Shown here piece by piece: positions 15,201 through 27,600 of a stretch of 64,000 bases of DNA. Below the pieces are notes generated by a model. That model had not been told where the DNA came from, searched no databases, and was given only the letters and a program-made list of their open reading frames with translations. A program made the position numbers and the translations under genes. Every line of letters starts with the position of its first letter. Positions within the stretch are counted from its first letter, which is position 1. The DNA is from Medicago truncatula (Eukaryota > Streptophyta > Magnoliopsida > Fabales > Fabaceae): positions 198,501 through 262,500 of the forward strand of contig NC_053042.1 of assembly GCF_003473485.1 (NCBI RefSeq), in the 5' to 3' direction.

Positions 15201-16218
15201 TCATGTCTGATGAAGATGGACAGAAGCAGGCAAAGGAGCAAGTCAATAAGGAGAAGAGGAAGCTTACATTAAAAAGCATTCCATTATCATTAACATGCAT
15301 ACTTCACAAGAACTACATCTTGGCAGATCCTACTGCAGAAGAAGAATCCATAGTGGAAACCCATGTGACAATCATTCTGGATACATCTGGTCAACTAATA
15401 TCTCTTTACAAGCCTGGTGGGCCAGTTCTTGCCTATACTTCTGCTATCCAGGTAAGCTTACACATTGCAATGTAATTAAAGAGGCGAACCATTGCAATGA
15501 TATCATTAATATTCATGGTCTCTCATTTTGGGTTAGCTTGCTTGTGAGCAATTTTGTTATGAATTATGCAACTACTTTAAAAAAAGTTTAGTCTTATATT
15601 TAAATGAATACAAAAGATCTCAGAGGTCCGTCAAAGCTTTCAAGGATTTTTGTGATGAATTATGGAACTCCTTTAAAAAAGAGTTTGTAGTCTTTTGAAT
15701 TTAAATGAATACAAAAGATCTCAGAGGTCCTTTGAAGCTTTCAAGGACCCCAGCTGATATTCAAAGCAAGACCATATTCAAGCTCTCTTCTATGTGTTAA
15801 TATCAGGATGTGGTTCAAGTTTATAGATTCATGTCACCTTACTATATTTAGTTTGTAGTATAATTTTCTGGTCCAATATTTTCTTGACTGTTCGCTTATT
15901 GTAGATTTTATTTAAATTTGAAGACTCAAAATATGAAAAAGGAGGTTCACAGTGTAAATTTAATTAGTGTTTGTATGTAATACAATGAAGGAAAGCTTAG
16001 TATTGTGATTTTTGATTCATTTACTGAACTGTTTGACAGTTATCTACGTACATGGTGGATTAAATGATTATTAAAGTTGATTTTGTTTTACTGGATATAT
16101 AAATTGATGTTAATTACGATTGGTGTGGTTTCAGGACTGTGTTGCCTTGACTAGGCAAAGAGTGAAGGAACTAAAAAGCTTTTTAGACAAAGAAAATTCT
16201 GCTATGGAGGTTGAGTAG
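9283..16218 (+). CDS. RRP43: Exosome complex subunit RRP43 (RNase PH-like)
   Basis: Eight exons: 9283-9448, 10780-10829, 10943-11012, 11117-11222, 11740-11806, 11947-12022, 15156-15451, 16135-16218; 304 aa. RNase PH fold: SDGRPLREARDT at about 40-51, KIGSTTMLTAIK near 68-79, then the second half with DLRELSLVGGKAAWMAYLDI. In the eukaryotic exosome RRP43 (EXOSC8) is one of six catalytically inactive ring subunits that thread RNA to RRP44/RRP6 in nucleus and cytoplasm. Its length fits the family. The ATG at 9283 was chosen because it starts the conserved N-terminus. Exon 4 must end at ACAAG|GCAGGT (a GC donor) for the frame to continue as SSGMIDL; the nearby GT would cause a stop. Intron 6 is 3.1 kb and holds a copia remnant. 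Confidence 0.93.
9905..10300. repeat. TTTGGATTGACTTA / AGCTTATAA MITE family, copy 1
   Basis: RRP43 intron 1 contains a repeat starting TTGTTTGGATTGACTTATTT and ending GCTGTTTATCCAAACAGG (inverted ends TTTGGAT/ATCCAAA), full of AGCTTATG...CATAAGCT phrases. A partial second copy follows at about 10180-10290. Related sequence lies at 9510-9560, 10570-10600 and 56925-57150. This is a common legume non-coding repeat; no coding potential. Confidence 0.65.
11223..11739 (+). other. Non-canonical GC-AG intron of RRP43
   Basis: The donor is AAG|GCAGGT and the acceptor TTTTTTCCAG|T. Using GC keeps phase 2 (AG+T = Ser) and the conserved SSGMIDL. The only nearby GT donor (CAG|GTTTTA at 11227) would be read as TTC TGG AAT GAT TGA and terminate. 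Confidence 0.8.
12790..14600 (-). mobile_element. Degenerate Ty1/copia RT-RNase H remnant in RRP43 intron 6
   Basis: Minus-strand translation gives copia reverse-transcriptase phrases: PSGFDATDKFLVCKLN near 14160-14110, IDSSSVTDDLIAKFNSLFAL near 13955-13895, EAKPNGSILL near 13850, KLIKHGADYF near 13745, then RNase H-like DWVGDPDDKRF near 13370 and 13530. Frameshifts and stops are frequent, so it is dead. No complete LTRs were found; the ends are approximate. It lies antisense to RRP43 and is presumably spliced out. Confidence 0.8.
13288..13613. repeat. 163-bp tandem duplication inside the copia remnant
   Basis: Two head-to-tail copies, 13288-13450 and 13451-13613, differ at only a handful of positions. 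Each includes AGCAACCAATAGACATNTGG at its start and TGTCCTTTAG at the junction. They duplicate the RNase H-coding part of the copia remnant, which therefore happened after insertion or in the donor copy. Confidence 0.9.
15590..15760. repeat. Short direct duplication in RRP43 intron 7
   Basis: The phrase TTTAAATGAATACAAAAGAT followed by CTCAGAGGTCC occurs at about 15600-15630 and again at 15700-15732, each followed by AAGCTTTCAAGGA. This is a local duplication of about 100 bp in non-coding sequence. Confidence 0.75.
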
Positions 16219-17780
16219 AATTATAAATTAATCATAGCAATTTTGAATGGTTACTGAAATTGTGTTTGTACATTATAAATTAAGGTACTGCTGGGGCATT
16301 TTTATCTTGAATTATTTATTTTCATGAAATTTATAATGGCAAAATTTTTAATCTAGATATATTTTATTGCCATTCCAACATTGGTTCATATATTTGGTCG
16401 GTAATTTTCGGGTATGTAATTAAATTTGTAGCTCAAACCAATTCCATTCTAACCGAATGGGAGAGTATCGTTAATTATTTGGTTTAAATCCACTTTTAGT
16501 TAGCAATTTTGGTCCTCACTTTTAAAACAAGTGAATTGAATCCTATGTGTTCATCTCCAATTTCAATTGTGTGATTTCCCCTCATTTCCCGCCAATTTTA
16601 TGTTTTTTATGTGCACTCATTTTTTTTATTGGGAATTATGTGCACTCATTTAATATGTAGACACTTTGTAAATGTCACTTGGCAATATATGAGATGAAAA
16701 CAAAAGTTAAAAAAAAATAATAAAAAATTCATTCTTCTTTGTTTTGATTGCATAATAACACCTAATTTTTCTTCCGGAATCAACGTTCTTCATATATCCG
16801 TAGACATAACCATCCGTATGCCATTATTTCTGCATCTTTTCCATCGGTCTTTATTCATACTCAAACATTCCCCTCCATGGCAGACCACCACAACAACCCC
16901 ACATTCCCAATGATCATCATTCTTGAAACCATATACTTAATCTAAAAGATAAAGACACCACAAAATACTTCAACCCCAATGAGATTCATTATCTCCAACC
17001 ATTTTCGATAAGTCCACCTCCATCAAAGTTTCAAAGTTGGTACAAACCCACGGCAAAAGTTATGGTGCATAAACACTTCACAACCATCAGATCTAGTGTA
17101 CACGTGTAATAATCCCAAGCTTCTCAAACTACACCAAATCAAACTTCATTTGCTTAAAACATTTCTCTCACTAAAACATAAAGCTCTCCCTCTCTCTCTA
17201 CAATTCAGATGAGTCTTCATCTCTTTCGGCCACACATGATGATTTCGGCGCGATGGCCGGTGGTGGCACCACCGCGCCGGAGTTCAAAACTCCATCCAAA
17301 TCAAAAAGTTTTCACGGTTTTAGACATCCTTTTTTGTGTTGATTTCAAATATCGTCTTAGATTTCTCAAAAAAAAAAAAAAAAAAAAATCACACGAGCGT
17401 AGATCTACGAGTAAAAAAACGGAACAAAAAGAGAAAATGAAACTACCTCTTGTTCTTCACGGATCCGTTTCGCGTTTTGGTCTTCTTCTCCGATCCGGTT
17501 CGGAATTTTTGTTATGTTGAAGTGTTGTTCCGATCCGGTTCGAATCTTGTTGTGGTAGGCTGTACAAACTCTCCCTCTACCTCTTCTAAACCGATTCTGG
17601 ATTTATTGACGAATTCGAGAGTGGTAGATGATGTTTATGTGATTTTCTGTGGTTTAGTGTTCATGAGGTTCACAGTTTCAGATCTGAAGTTGTTACTGGA
17701 TTCGAAATCTTTGTGATGTTAGAGGGATTTATGGCTGGGAAACTGCTAGAAACCATTAAGTACATCTAATGGTTTTTGAG
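16219..17780. other. RRP43 downstream region, no gene supported
   Basis: The RRP43 3' UTR presumably occupies the first few hundred bases. Around 17200-17560 the GC content rises (GATCCGGTTCG occurs near 17495 and 17535), and short frames exist, but no domain is recognisable and the frames are broken. Confidence 0.5.
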
Positions 17781-18195
17781 TACAACTGCTGAAAACCATT
17801 AAGTACATCTAATGGTTTTCCACAGCAAAATGGTTTTGGCATTCCGGTACAGTGATGATGAACGACGGTGTTGATGATGAGATTGAAGATTCTGGAAACC
17901 ATTTCCACAGTAAAATGGGTTTGGAGTACAACTCATAGAAACAATTTCCACAGAAAAATGGTTTTGGCATTCCGGTACGGTGATGACGGTGATGATGATG
18001 AACGACGGTGTTGATGATGAGATTGAAGATTCTGGAAACCATTTCCACAGCAAAATGGGTTTGGAGTACAACTCACAGAAACCATTTTTACAGAAAACTG
18101 GTTTTGGCATTCCGGTACGGTGATGATTATGAACGACGGTGTTGATGATGAGATTGAAGATTCTAGTGGTGATGATGATGAACGACGGTGATGAT
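17751..18195. repeat. Minisatellite-like tandem repeat, three units
   Basis: Units of about 125-143 bp start near 17817, 17945 and 18088 and share TTTTGGCATTCCGGTAC, GATGAACGACGGTGTTGATG and GATTGAAGATTCT. An additional AAACCATTAAGTACATCTAA phrase is doubled at 17751 and 17793. All three minus-strand frames stay largely open through the repeats, giving Asn/His/Ser-rich translations with no homology that I recognise. Confidence 0.85.
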
Positions 18196-18334
18196 TCAGT
18201 TTGTTCCGCGTTTGGTTCGTTTTGTTTTGTTTTGTTTGGTTTATTTGGGAGTGTAGGAAGCAATTATGTTGGGATTTATACACGGTGCATAAGGATTTCT
18301 TTATACACCATAACCGCTCCCCCTAATATTTTTT

Positions 18335-18890
18335 TTATATATATACTGCTTCTGGAGTTTTTTCTGTTCTACTGAGCCAGTTTAAAGTACTTGAAAATGA
18401 ACTTGCTTTGCGCTGGATACCGAGTGGAACGAGTGTGATGTTAACTTCTGATTGAAACAATGTCTTTGTTGCTAAAGGATAGAACATATTGAATTCTGCA
18501 TACTTGTTGGAAGGAACAGAAAATACATTTCCTTTGTCATTGCCACTCCTGCTGATATGTCCTCCCATTACATAAACCACCTGAAACATTTCGGAACTGT
18601 TATGTCTTATCACTACAAACAAGTTATAACCATCTTAATTACTAACATTTTTCATGGATAGAAGTTTGAAAAACAAGTGTGACGATAACTAACCTAAATT
18701 ATGGAGCTTATGTTTTTAACTGATACAACCTTTGCCAAATTAGTCAAGGGTCCATTGGTTAATACTGTAATCTTAGACTCTGGTTTCGATGTTTGCAATA
18801 AAAATTCCCAAATTTCCATAGCTTGTTGTGGTTGTCTTTCATGGACTTGTGTAATAAACAGTATGTCAAAGGTTGAATTGAATCATTGAT
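18335..18890 (-). pseudogene. Inosine-uridine nucleoside hydrolase fragment
   Basis: Two exon-like pieces with a preserved intron. Piece 1 (about 18890-18694) reads QQAMEIWEFLLQ, then ITVLTNGPLTNLAKVVSVKN. Piece 2 (18580-18335) reads VVYVMGGHISRSGNDKGNV, FSVPSNKYAEFNMF and VNITLVPLGIQR. These match the C-terminal half of plant apoplastic nucleoside hydrolases (NSH3-like), which release bases from nucleosides. The codon before the donor is TAG where CAG (Gln) is expected, the LDPLA segment is shortened, and no N-terminal domain was found. I therefore call it a truncated pseudogene that arose by DNA duplication, since the intron (18693-18581) is kept. Confidence 0.82.
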
Positions 18891-18959
18891 GATTTTCATG
18901 GACTTCTGTATTAGCTCTGAATCAATTATTAATGATTTCAAGTCACTCGGAAAACGTAA

Positions 18960-20630
18960 AGTGTCGCTTTAAGTATGTAATGATCAATTTTATATATTAT
19001 GTAGTTTAAATTTTGAATGATCGATTTTTGGTTTATTACGACTTAAATGTATTATATGCAATGTGATTTATATATTTTAGTTTTTTTTTTATGGCGGCCA
19101 CCCCAAACTTTTTTGGTCTGACTCTGCCACTAACCGCCGTGACTATAACTTGACCATACTGTCAGTCTGTCACACTACAACTAGTCTCAATCCTTGAGTT
19201 CCTACCAGAAACATTGTCTCTACAAACAAGTTGATCCCGTCATGAACCACCAAAGGTTCTCCCTGTTAGCTTGTTGGTGCTACTACGAAAGCAAGGGCCT
19301 TGTGATGTTGGTGGAATGAGTGTGAGGGGACATTGAACATTTGATAAATGAGAACATCTAGACCGCGGACATTGAAGACCTTTGAAATTGTATGGGGCAG
19401 GGATAGAGGATGTTGGTTTAGGGAGATACAATGGTGTCTACTTCCTAAATCATCCAACAAATTTATCTCAATCCATCTCTCCAAATTGCACTCAAAAATT
19501 TTCTGTGTCAGATTTCAGCCATACAACCATGGCTACAAAAAGGAATGCCAAGCCTCATTGCATGCCTTCTAGTGTTGCTGTTGATAAACAAACCATCAAG
19601 TTTAAGACTTAAAACTAAACCAATAAATTGTGTATGAATTTGATTATTGAATCGTCTACTACACATGTGAAAGTTGGGTCCAGGTGAATAGGTTATACTT
19701 TTCATGTGATAAGATTCAAATTTCGGCTGGAAGATGTGACCCTATTAAGTATTTTTGATAATGTCTACAATGAGATTACATCCGGGGGGAGAAAATATAT
19801 GAAGATAAAAAAATATAACTGACTACATATTTAAATTGTGTTAACAATCTAAGTTAATGTTAGAATTTAACGTGAAATTTGAAGGAAGTCATGACTAGTC
19901 ACAACTATTTGAACACGCTATTTAACACACATATTAAAAAAATATAAAAAGGAGAAAATAGTGTGTACAAATGAATGTGATCACCGAAATATTTTCGGTC
20001 AAAGTTGTGTGTCACAACTCTTGAAAATAACCATACTCCTTATGGAGAAAATAACCATACTCCTAATGCTATGGTTGTCTCTCATGCTATGGACACCTAT
20101 GCTGGTGTTCTAAAATGTAACCTGCATGGATTGTGCCTTTTTAATAATAGTGTTGTATTGCGATGCTTTAGGTACATTCATACTTGGCTCGACAACGTGG
20201 TCTGCTTGTAATGTAAAGGTTCTAGAGGTCGAATCGCTTGGGCTACTAGAATTCATCTAATCTAATTTGTTCAATTCCCTTTACCTTCCAAAAAATAAGT
20301 TTTGAACTAACAGTAAAATAATAAGGATTCTTTATTCAATTAAGTTTTTCTAACAGTAAATCCCTCTTTTATTCTCACCGATTATAATGTATTGTTTGTT
20401 AGGCAACAAGTAAAAAAAGTTGTTGGTTTAGTAAGATTATGTTTATTGTGACACATCTATCGATTTTATGTATGACTATTTTATTTATTGCTGGAAAACT
20501 TGTGTGATTGATGACTTTTATTTGAGTCTCGCAATTCAATATTCTTTTTTCATCTACTAGACTTAAACTCGAATCCAATTTCATACTTATCATTATTATA
20601 CTTTGATTCCAAATATTTCTTTAATATATA
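18960..20630. other. Intergenic, no gene supported
   Basis: Contains a TGACTCTGCCACTA-type end near 19120-19133 resembling a hAT right terminus, without its partner. Overlapping frames on both strands at 19240-19610 show no recognisable domain and no consistent splice structure. Confidence 0.45.
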
Positions 20631-20639
20631 TAAAGTAAT

Positions 20640-21038
20640 GGCTTAAATATGTATTTGATCCTTACAATTAGGGGTCGTTTAAAAATTGGTCCCTGTATTC
20701 GCTAATCCTTGCAAACTAGCCTTGCAATCATTAATCATTTAAAATTTAGTCCTTTGACCAACTTAATCACTGCCACGTCACTAATTTGATGACGTGGCAA
20801 TCACTGCCAAACATGAAATTCCAATTTTGCCCTTAAGAAGAGGACAAAATATTGAAGAAAGAATTGGAAACCCAGGGGTAAAATTGGAATTTCATGTGGC
20901 GTGGCAGTGATTAAGTGGGGAGAGGGACGAAATTTTAAATGATTAAATAATGCAGGGGTAAATTGCTAGGATTAGCGATTACAGGGACCAATTTTTAAAC
21001 GACCCCCTAATTACAAGGATCAAATACATATTTAAGCC
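20640..21038. mobile_element. Palindromic MITE with perfect 9-bp target duplication
   Basis: The left end is GGCTTAAATATGTATTTGAT and the right end its complement. The arms pair over roughly 70 bases (GGTCGTTTAAAAATTGGTCC against GGACCAATTTTTAAACGACC), with a second inner pairing around GCCACGTCA. Flanking TAAAGTAAT occurs at 20631-20639 and 21039-21047, an exact 9-bp duplication typical of Mutator-like transposition. No coding capacity. Confidence 0.88.
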
Positions 21039-21047
21039 TAAAGTAAT

Positions 21048-21671
21048 TATAATGTCGTTCTAAAAGACATGTATTTGAGTCTAGAAATTCATTTTAACCA
21101 TGGTATATATAAAAAAATGACTTAATAGTGAATGCACTAAATGATAGGGACAAAGTCTCATTCTTTCTTAACATTCTACATGGTGAGTCACTTTTTCATT
21201 TGAAAAAATTGATTTTGATATTCAATAATTTAATTGTAATAGATTGGTGAAAAAAATCTATTTTTTAATAAAAATTGTGGCAAATGAATCATTTTTTGGA
21301 TTCATTCAATTGTTATAAATAAAATTTAACATTTTAAATTCATTTAATAAATGATGTATGTGTTCTTTAATTACATACATTATTTATTAAATGAATTTAA
21401 AATATTATTTTTTATTTATAATAATGATTACAATGTGTACAATATTTTTTTTGACAAATTATGATAGATTAGAAGTTTAAAATGTAAATGATGAATGTTT
21501 ATGAAATAAAAAACTATTTATCGACTGTTACATTTAAGAAAATAAGTATTTGGAATCATTTCATTTCTCTGTTTCGTAAGAAGATTTCTAGTTAGCAACG
21601 ACAACGAGCGAGTAAATCTTGTTCCACTGAAATCAAGAAGAAAGAGGCAAATTCAGATCGAAACAAAGAAA
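21048..21671. other. Upstream region of the TMX2-like gene
   Basis: AT-rich sequence. An imperfect inverted repeat (ATTTTAAATTCATTTAATAA near 21332 against TTATTAAATGAATTTAAAAT near 21380) forms a potential hairpin. The TMX2 5' UTR and promoter must lie here, but no clear TATA box can be assigned. Confidence 0.5.
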
Positions 21672-24600
21672 ATGAGCAAAGAAAATAGTAGCAACAACAT
21701 TCAAGTGTTGAAGTTACTGAATCAAACAGTTTCAGAACCTCATTTTCTCTTCCATTTCTTAACTTTTTTCTCCTATTTAGTTCTTCGCTGTTCTGCTTCA
21801 CAAGTTTTAGCGCCAAATCTCACTCAAAATCTACTTCGTCGCGTAACTCTCTCTCTCTCTCTCTTTTCAATCTCTATCATAGATCGCTTATTTATTCGTT
21901 TTCTTATGAATGTGAATTTTTCATTTTTCAGGAGATTCAAACGCTGTTAGCTTTCGCTGTTTTGGCTTTCATCAAGGTGCATGTTGTTCTAATCTGATCA
22001 ATTTTGTTATTGGATTTCTCTATGTGTGTTTGAATTTATAATTTATAATTTATTTAGTATACACTGCCAGTGTATATATTTATTTTATGCATATGTTGAA
22101 TTATGTTATGTTTATGTGTTTTGGCGTCAATTAATGAATATGAAACCACATTAGCTGTGGTATATGTTAATTTATGTGGCAGCATATCGTTGGATGCATG
22201 TGTAAAATAATTGTATACTAATCAAACTCTTTTAAGTAATTGATTCGGGATAAAAGTGAGATGTAGGTAAAATGATTTATGTTTGATATTGTAAAAGTGA
22301 GTTGAGGAATGAATTTGAGTCTAAATATCAAATTCTAGAATCAAAATGTTTGTTTGGTTCTGCGGTGACAAAAAATGATTTTGTAAATTTGATTGTAGTT
22401 AAAAGTAAGTTGGATGAGAAGTGATATGTTCGGATATGTTATTGTAAAAGTGAGTTGAACAATTGAGTTTGAAAATCAATTCTAGAATTGTAATCTACTC
22501 AAGATCATCTAAACATTTCAATATCAATTTTACTCGTTTAGAGTCAATTTAGGCACCTCCAAAAGTGAAACCAAATATGCGCTAGTTAACTGCATACAAA
22601 CTGAAACTTGGCATTAAATAAATTTATGCAAGTTCAAAGTAGGAATACTAACTATTGTGTATGGATTGTATTTTCATATTAATTTTAGAATCATTTTATA
22701 TTTATAGGTTGATGTATCAATTTAGTTTTGTTTGATTGACTTTTAAGAATTAAACCATTTGTGATGCAAGAGTAAACCAATTTTACAGACATTCAATGAA
22801 AATTCACTATTTTGGCACATCACGCTGTTTTTGTTGTTGTATTTTGAAATTGATGGTACGACATTGAAAAATGGTGGTCTCTCATATAAAGTGTTAAACT
22901 GATTTACACTGACGAATTATGCTCGTTAAACTTGAAGTTTTGTTTCCATATTTTTGTCTTGGCATATTATATAGTATCTAGTGTTATGTGTTTTCTAGTT
23001 GCATTGATACTTCTGGCTTTGCTTTAATAAATAGTTTACCCACCATAATACATCTTTTTTAGGTGTCCACCATAATATATCTCTGCATTCTTTTATAGAA
23101 AGTAAAAAATAAATGTGAACTTCGGGCTAGACAAGAAAAGAATTTGAGGGAAGGCGATACAATTCATTGCATAACCAGTTCCTAAGCTCAAGCGCAAGAC
23201 GAGAGTTATGTTAGGCAATTGAGATTATTGTCGATCTTCATTGTAAATAATTTATTGTCAAAAAATATTTCAATTTAATTTTAAAGAGTTGTCTTTGGAA
23301 ATGTTTTATATTGGATATCATGGCGATGTTTGGTCCATGTAGTTGACTCCACATAGTGGGAAAAGGCTTGGATATTTTGGCGTTGTTTGGTCCATGTAGT
23401 TGACTCAACATAGTTGGAAAAGGCTTGGATATTGTTCTCTGTTATACTTTTCAACTATGAAATTAGTGTTATTATGAAAAAGCCGTTATGCTTTTCAACT
23501 ACAAACGGGTCATTTCCGTTATGCTTTTGGCAGTTCGTGTGATGAAAGGGTTTTTCATACTAAATAGGAATGACACAAAGATAAAAGATTTTTTGCTTCC
23601 ATTTAGACGAAAAATATTTTGTCCACATTCTTGAGTTAAAAAACTACCAGTTTAGTCTTATGTGGTGAGTGCATTTAATTGTCACTTTGATTTGGCTTGA
23701 TTGTCAATATCTTGCAACCCTGATTTGGCTAGATTGACACTTATTGTGAACATGTTTCGACAATTGTTCTCACACAGCATGCAACCTTAGACATTTGCAT
23801 GCACGTATTTGATTTTCTCAGTTTTCTTTGTTGCAGGGTGTGAGAGAAGAGACATGGGAAGCCTTCATAGGTGATGCACTTTTCCTTGCCAAGGTGATAA
23901 CCGTTGATGCTTTTGCAAAACTTTTTACAGCTTCCTTCTTTGGTTCACGAATCACTTCTAGTTCTCCCCTGCCTCTTTTCTATTTCTAAGATAGGGTTTG
24001 GAGATTTTAATTTTTTTGAATTTTAACTTGAATTTGAGATATGTCACTATGACATTCTTAGTATAAATAGATGTCTATTGACTATGGGTTATGTTATGTA
24101 TTATGGTGATTTTCTTACTTCCATTTGTTATTAGCAATTGGACGGTCTTGATCAAGTAATGAATGTGTTTCATGTGTTAAATCCCTTTTTTTTTTTGCTG
24201 TGGTTTAATTTAATCTCTTTCTAAGTGTAAGTTGGATTTCTCGACTTTTAATATCTTATTTTAACATGTCCAGATTTGTCTTTTTGCCCTTACCTTTACA
24301 ATGGATCGCCGCATAGCCGTTTCGTATATTCTTGTATTTGCAGGTGGGTAGTTTCATCTTATTTTAATCTTTTTAAGAACTGAATATATATTAGGTTTAG
24401 TGTTTGCATCTTTTTCACACCATCTTGCTTTTTCCTGCTACTATATCGAATTATGCATCATCAACCACGGAATAAATTCTTTTGTAATAGAAAAAAAAAT
24501 TGGCCAAAAAATTGTATCTGATATATTTTTCTCTAATCTGATATTCAAAATGCCATTTTCAAAATTCTAAAATTGATTTTGTTTGCATTCTATTTTGGCA

Positions 24601-27600
24601 ATAAGCTGGAGATGTACATTGGATATATACTGAAAGTTAATTACAGACAATCTGATTCAACCACTAAAATAATATATCTGCATATTTATGGTTACATGTT
24701 CTGTATTGCAGTGATACATGTGCTGACACAACAACCTCCATCTGAAGCACTAGGTATTGTTAGTTAGATTTAGCTAATTTTCCTTTATGGTTTTTTCGTT
24801 ATAATATTTTTGAAGCTTAACAGTTGAAGGTATCATGGAAACTGTGAGAGTTTGCTGTTTTGTTATAATTTGGTCATCTGAAAAATTCCGGGTCTATCCA
24901 ATTAATTCTTCCAGGTGCTTGTAGCAAGCTAACACCATTGCTGTTGGAAAGCCTGCTAACAGAGGGGACCACTACAAGATATTGGCTGGTAAGTACTGAA
25001 TTGAGTGACATTCCTTTCCGAATCTCTCACTAAACAAGTGCATATGACCGATACTTTTCTCCTCTTGGTGAACTTTGATTTCATATGCTTTATTTTGCAC
25101 TTAAAAATATTCAGTTAAACAAAAGCTACGTGCTTTCATGGCTGCCATCCGAATCTTTTATAAAATGTTTCATAAAAGCAATCAGCAATAACTATATTTA
25201 CATCATTGGCAAAATTTTGTATAGATTTCTTAGCTATGTTTTGGAGGAGTTGGTTGGACCATTTGAATATAATGTGATAGCTTAGAATATTTACTTTTCG
25301 TTTTTTCCCCTTTTGTGATTTAATGTTTGATTATGTTTAAACCTGCACTGCATGAAAATTATAACACTTTCAATTTTGAAAGAGTAAAAATTAATAGAAG
25401 TCTAAGGAGTGTTACTACCATAATGCCATGTCATTATTTATATCTTAGATTTCTTTCTTTCTCCACTGGTTTTATTTATTCTCCATCTTTCCATGAGTTG
25501 CCAGGTGGAATTCAGTGCTTCTTATTCATCTGCTTGCATTCGCTCAAGTCAACAGTTTCCTGAGCTCTCAATTACGTATGCTTCTTCTTGACTTTATTTT
25601 GACTACTAATGCTCCCTTCAATAAAAGCAAAATTAGTGCAAGAGTTTCTGTTCATTGGGCAAATCGGGTTCTTGTCCTTCCTCACCTGATAGGGTAGCTT
25701 TTATGCCTTCAATCAAATAGGTATAGAAGAGGTTGTCCAAACATTAGAATCTGATTGGTTTGTGGAAACATCCGTGTTTTCTATTTTCAATTTTTTAACT
25801 TCAAACTAGAAAACAAATTTGGCTACCATGGCTTTTATTTTAAATTTGTAATACATAGTTGCTATGACATTTTCAACTCCAGAGTCGATGGAGACAAGCA
25901 TACATTTTATTCAGATTTGGCCACATTTAAAGCAATGTTTCATGGGAAAGACTTTCGTTAAAGTTAAAACCTACCAAACACATTTTCGTGTTTTGTTATA
26001 GCTTTAGAGGCAATATGAATTGGCTTATGAATTTAGAGGCAATGTAAGAGATATAATTAGTTACATATCAATGGGTTGTTTGTTACTAGTTTGTTACCCT
26101 ATAAAATGGCTTGATGTAATCACTTTTTTATCATATTTTACAGTTTCTGCACTGTTCCCCCTTCTATGACATATCAAGTTTGTAACATAGTATCACAACA
26201 ACCATGAGATCCTCCTCTAAGTGTAAAATCTTCTGAATTTCGTTTTTTTTTTTCTCTTATTTTTTTGCTTGTTCATTTTTCATTCACTTCCTTCTCCATG
26301 TAATGTAGAAGATGTCTTGACTTTGATACCATGTTACAAAACTTCCAGACTAGTACTCTTCAAGGAAGATGTCTTGACTTTGATACCATCATACCATGTT
26401 ACAAATCGATTACATCAAACCTTTATATTGGTCAACAAACTTGTAAAACACTAACTACTAAACCCTAACTAATTGCCTCTTCAAGAAAAAATCCCTAACT
26501 AATTTAATATATCATTATTAGGTTCTTCCTTCAAATACAATTCAATTTCAATATTCTTTCTTCCATTGTTTTGCTTGGGAAAAAACAAAACCACATAGCA
26601 TATAAAGAAAATTAGAGTAGGTATACTGCTCTACTGCATACATACTATGTGCACTAGTTTACTATGATGGTGAAAAATGTTTTACATCCAGCAGTTTCTA
26701 GAAAAATTATTGTGATAAACTGCATTTGACAATTTCTGTGTTCATGTCTTTGACAGATATTCAAGCAAAATTTTATCATTTGGAATAGTTGATCTTGGAC
26801 TCTTTCCCAATGCAGCTGAAAAGTTTGGAGTATCTCTTAGTGGTACTTGTGTGTGTGTGTGTGTGTGTGATTGTTTTCCTTATTTAAAGTAATTTCTTTC
26901 TGTTTTACTAGTACGAGTTCCTGTAGTTATCGTTGTGGAAATAAATATTCAACTTATATTGCAGTCTTTTGATTGCAGGAAGCATGGGTCAGCTTCCAAC
27001 ATTTATCTTATTTGACAATGCAGCTGAAGTTGCCCGCTTTCCAGTGTTGGGTTCCGAAACAACATTTTTCAACCCTACAATTACAAAGGTATCTTTCGTA
27101 ATTCGTAAATAGGACTTCCTTGTAAGGTGTTATTTTGAATATTGCTTGGATTACTCATAATTTCAGAACACGTATGATTTGCTATTTATAGACATGTGAT
27201 ATCAATCATTGATTTATTCATTAATGAGTAATGACTGATAATTTGATATTACTTACCTTACACTCTAAATTCTAAAATGAGTTTTTCGTTAAAAAAAGTT
27301 AAAGTTTTTACTGTCAGATAAAGGCCAGTTGGTTAAAATGTCCTTTGACTTTAAAAAAATAAAATTAGTACTCTTCTTTATGTTGTCGTGCATGGGGTGG
27401 GTGAGTTTACGGACACTGTAAGGGCTTGGTGTTTGCTTCCTAATTCCTTATGATTGCTCATTACCTAAACACATTTGAGCATTACTCAATTAATTGCATC
27501 TCTGATCTTTTGTTTAATCATATATCATATGGATTATGAGTTGCAGGGACTACTTTCTCGGCATTTTGAGCTTGATCGGCACCTTCTTGAATATATTAGT

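Noticed and set aside
17799..18283. Minus-strand frames of up to 154 codons
   Set aside because: They overlap each other in different frames over a tandem repeat and show no domain; repeat length near a multiple of three explains the openness.
7731..19133. CAGTGGCAGAGTTATG (7731) and GACTCTGCCACTA (19121) as two ends of one hAT element
   Set aside because: They are 11 kb apart with the whole RRP43 gene between and no matching duplication; more likely unrelated element ends.
19240..19612. Overlapping frames on both strands
   Set aside because: No recognisable domain, no splice-consistent structure and no codon-level conservation that I can see.
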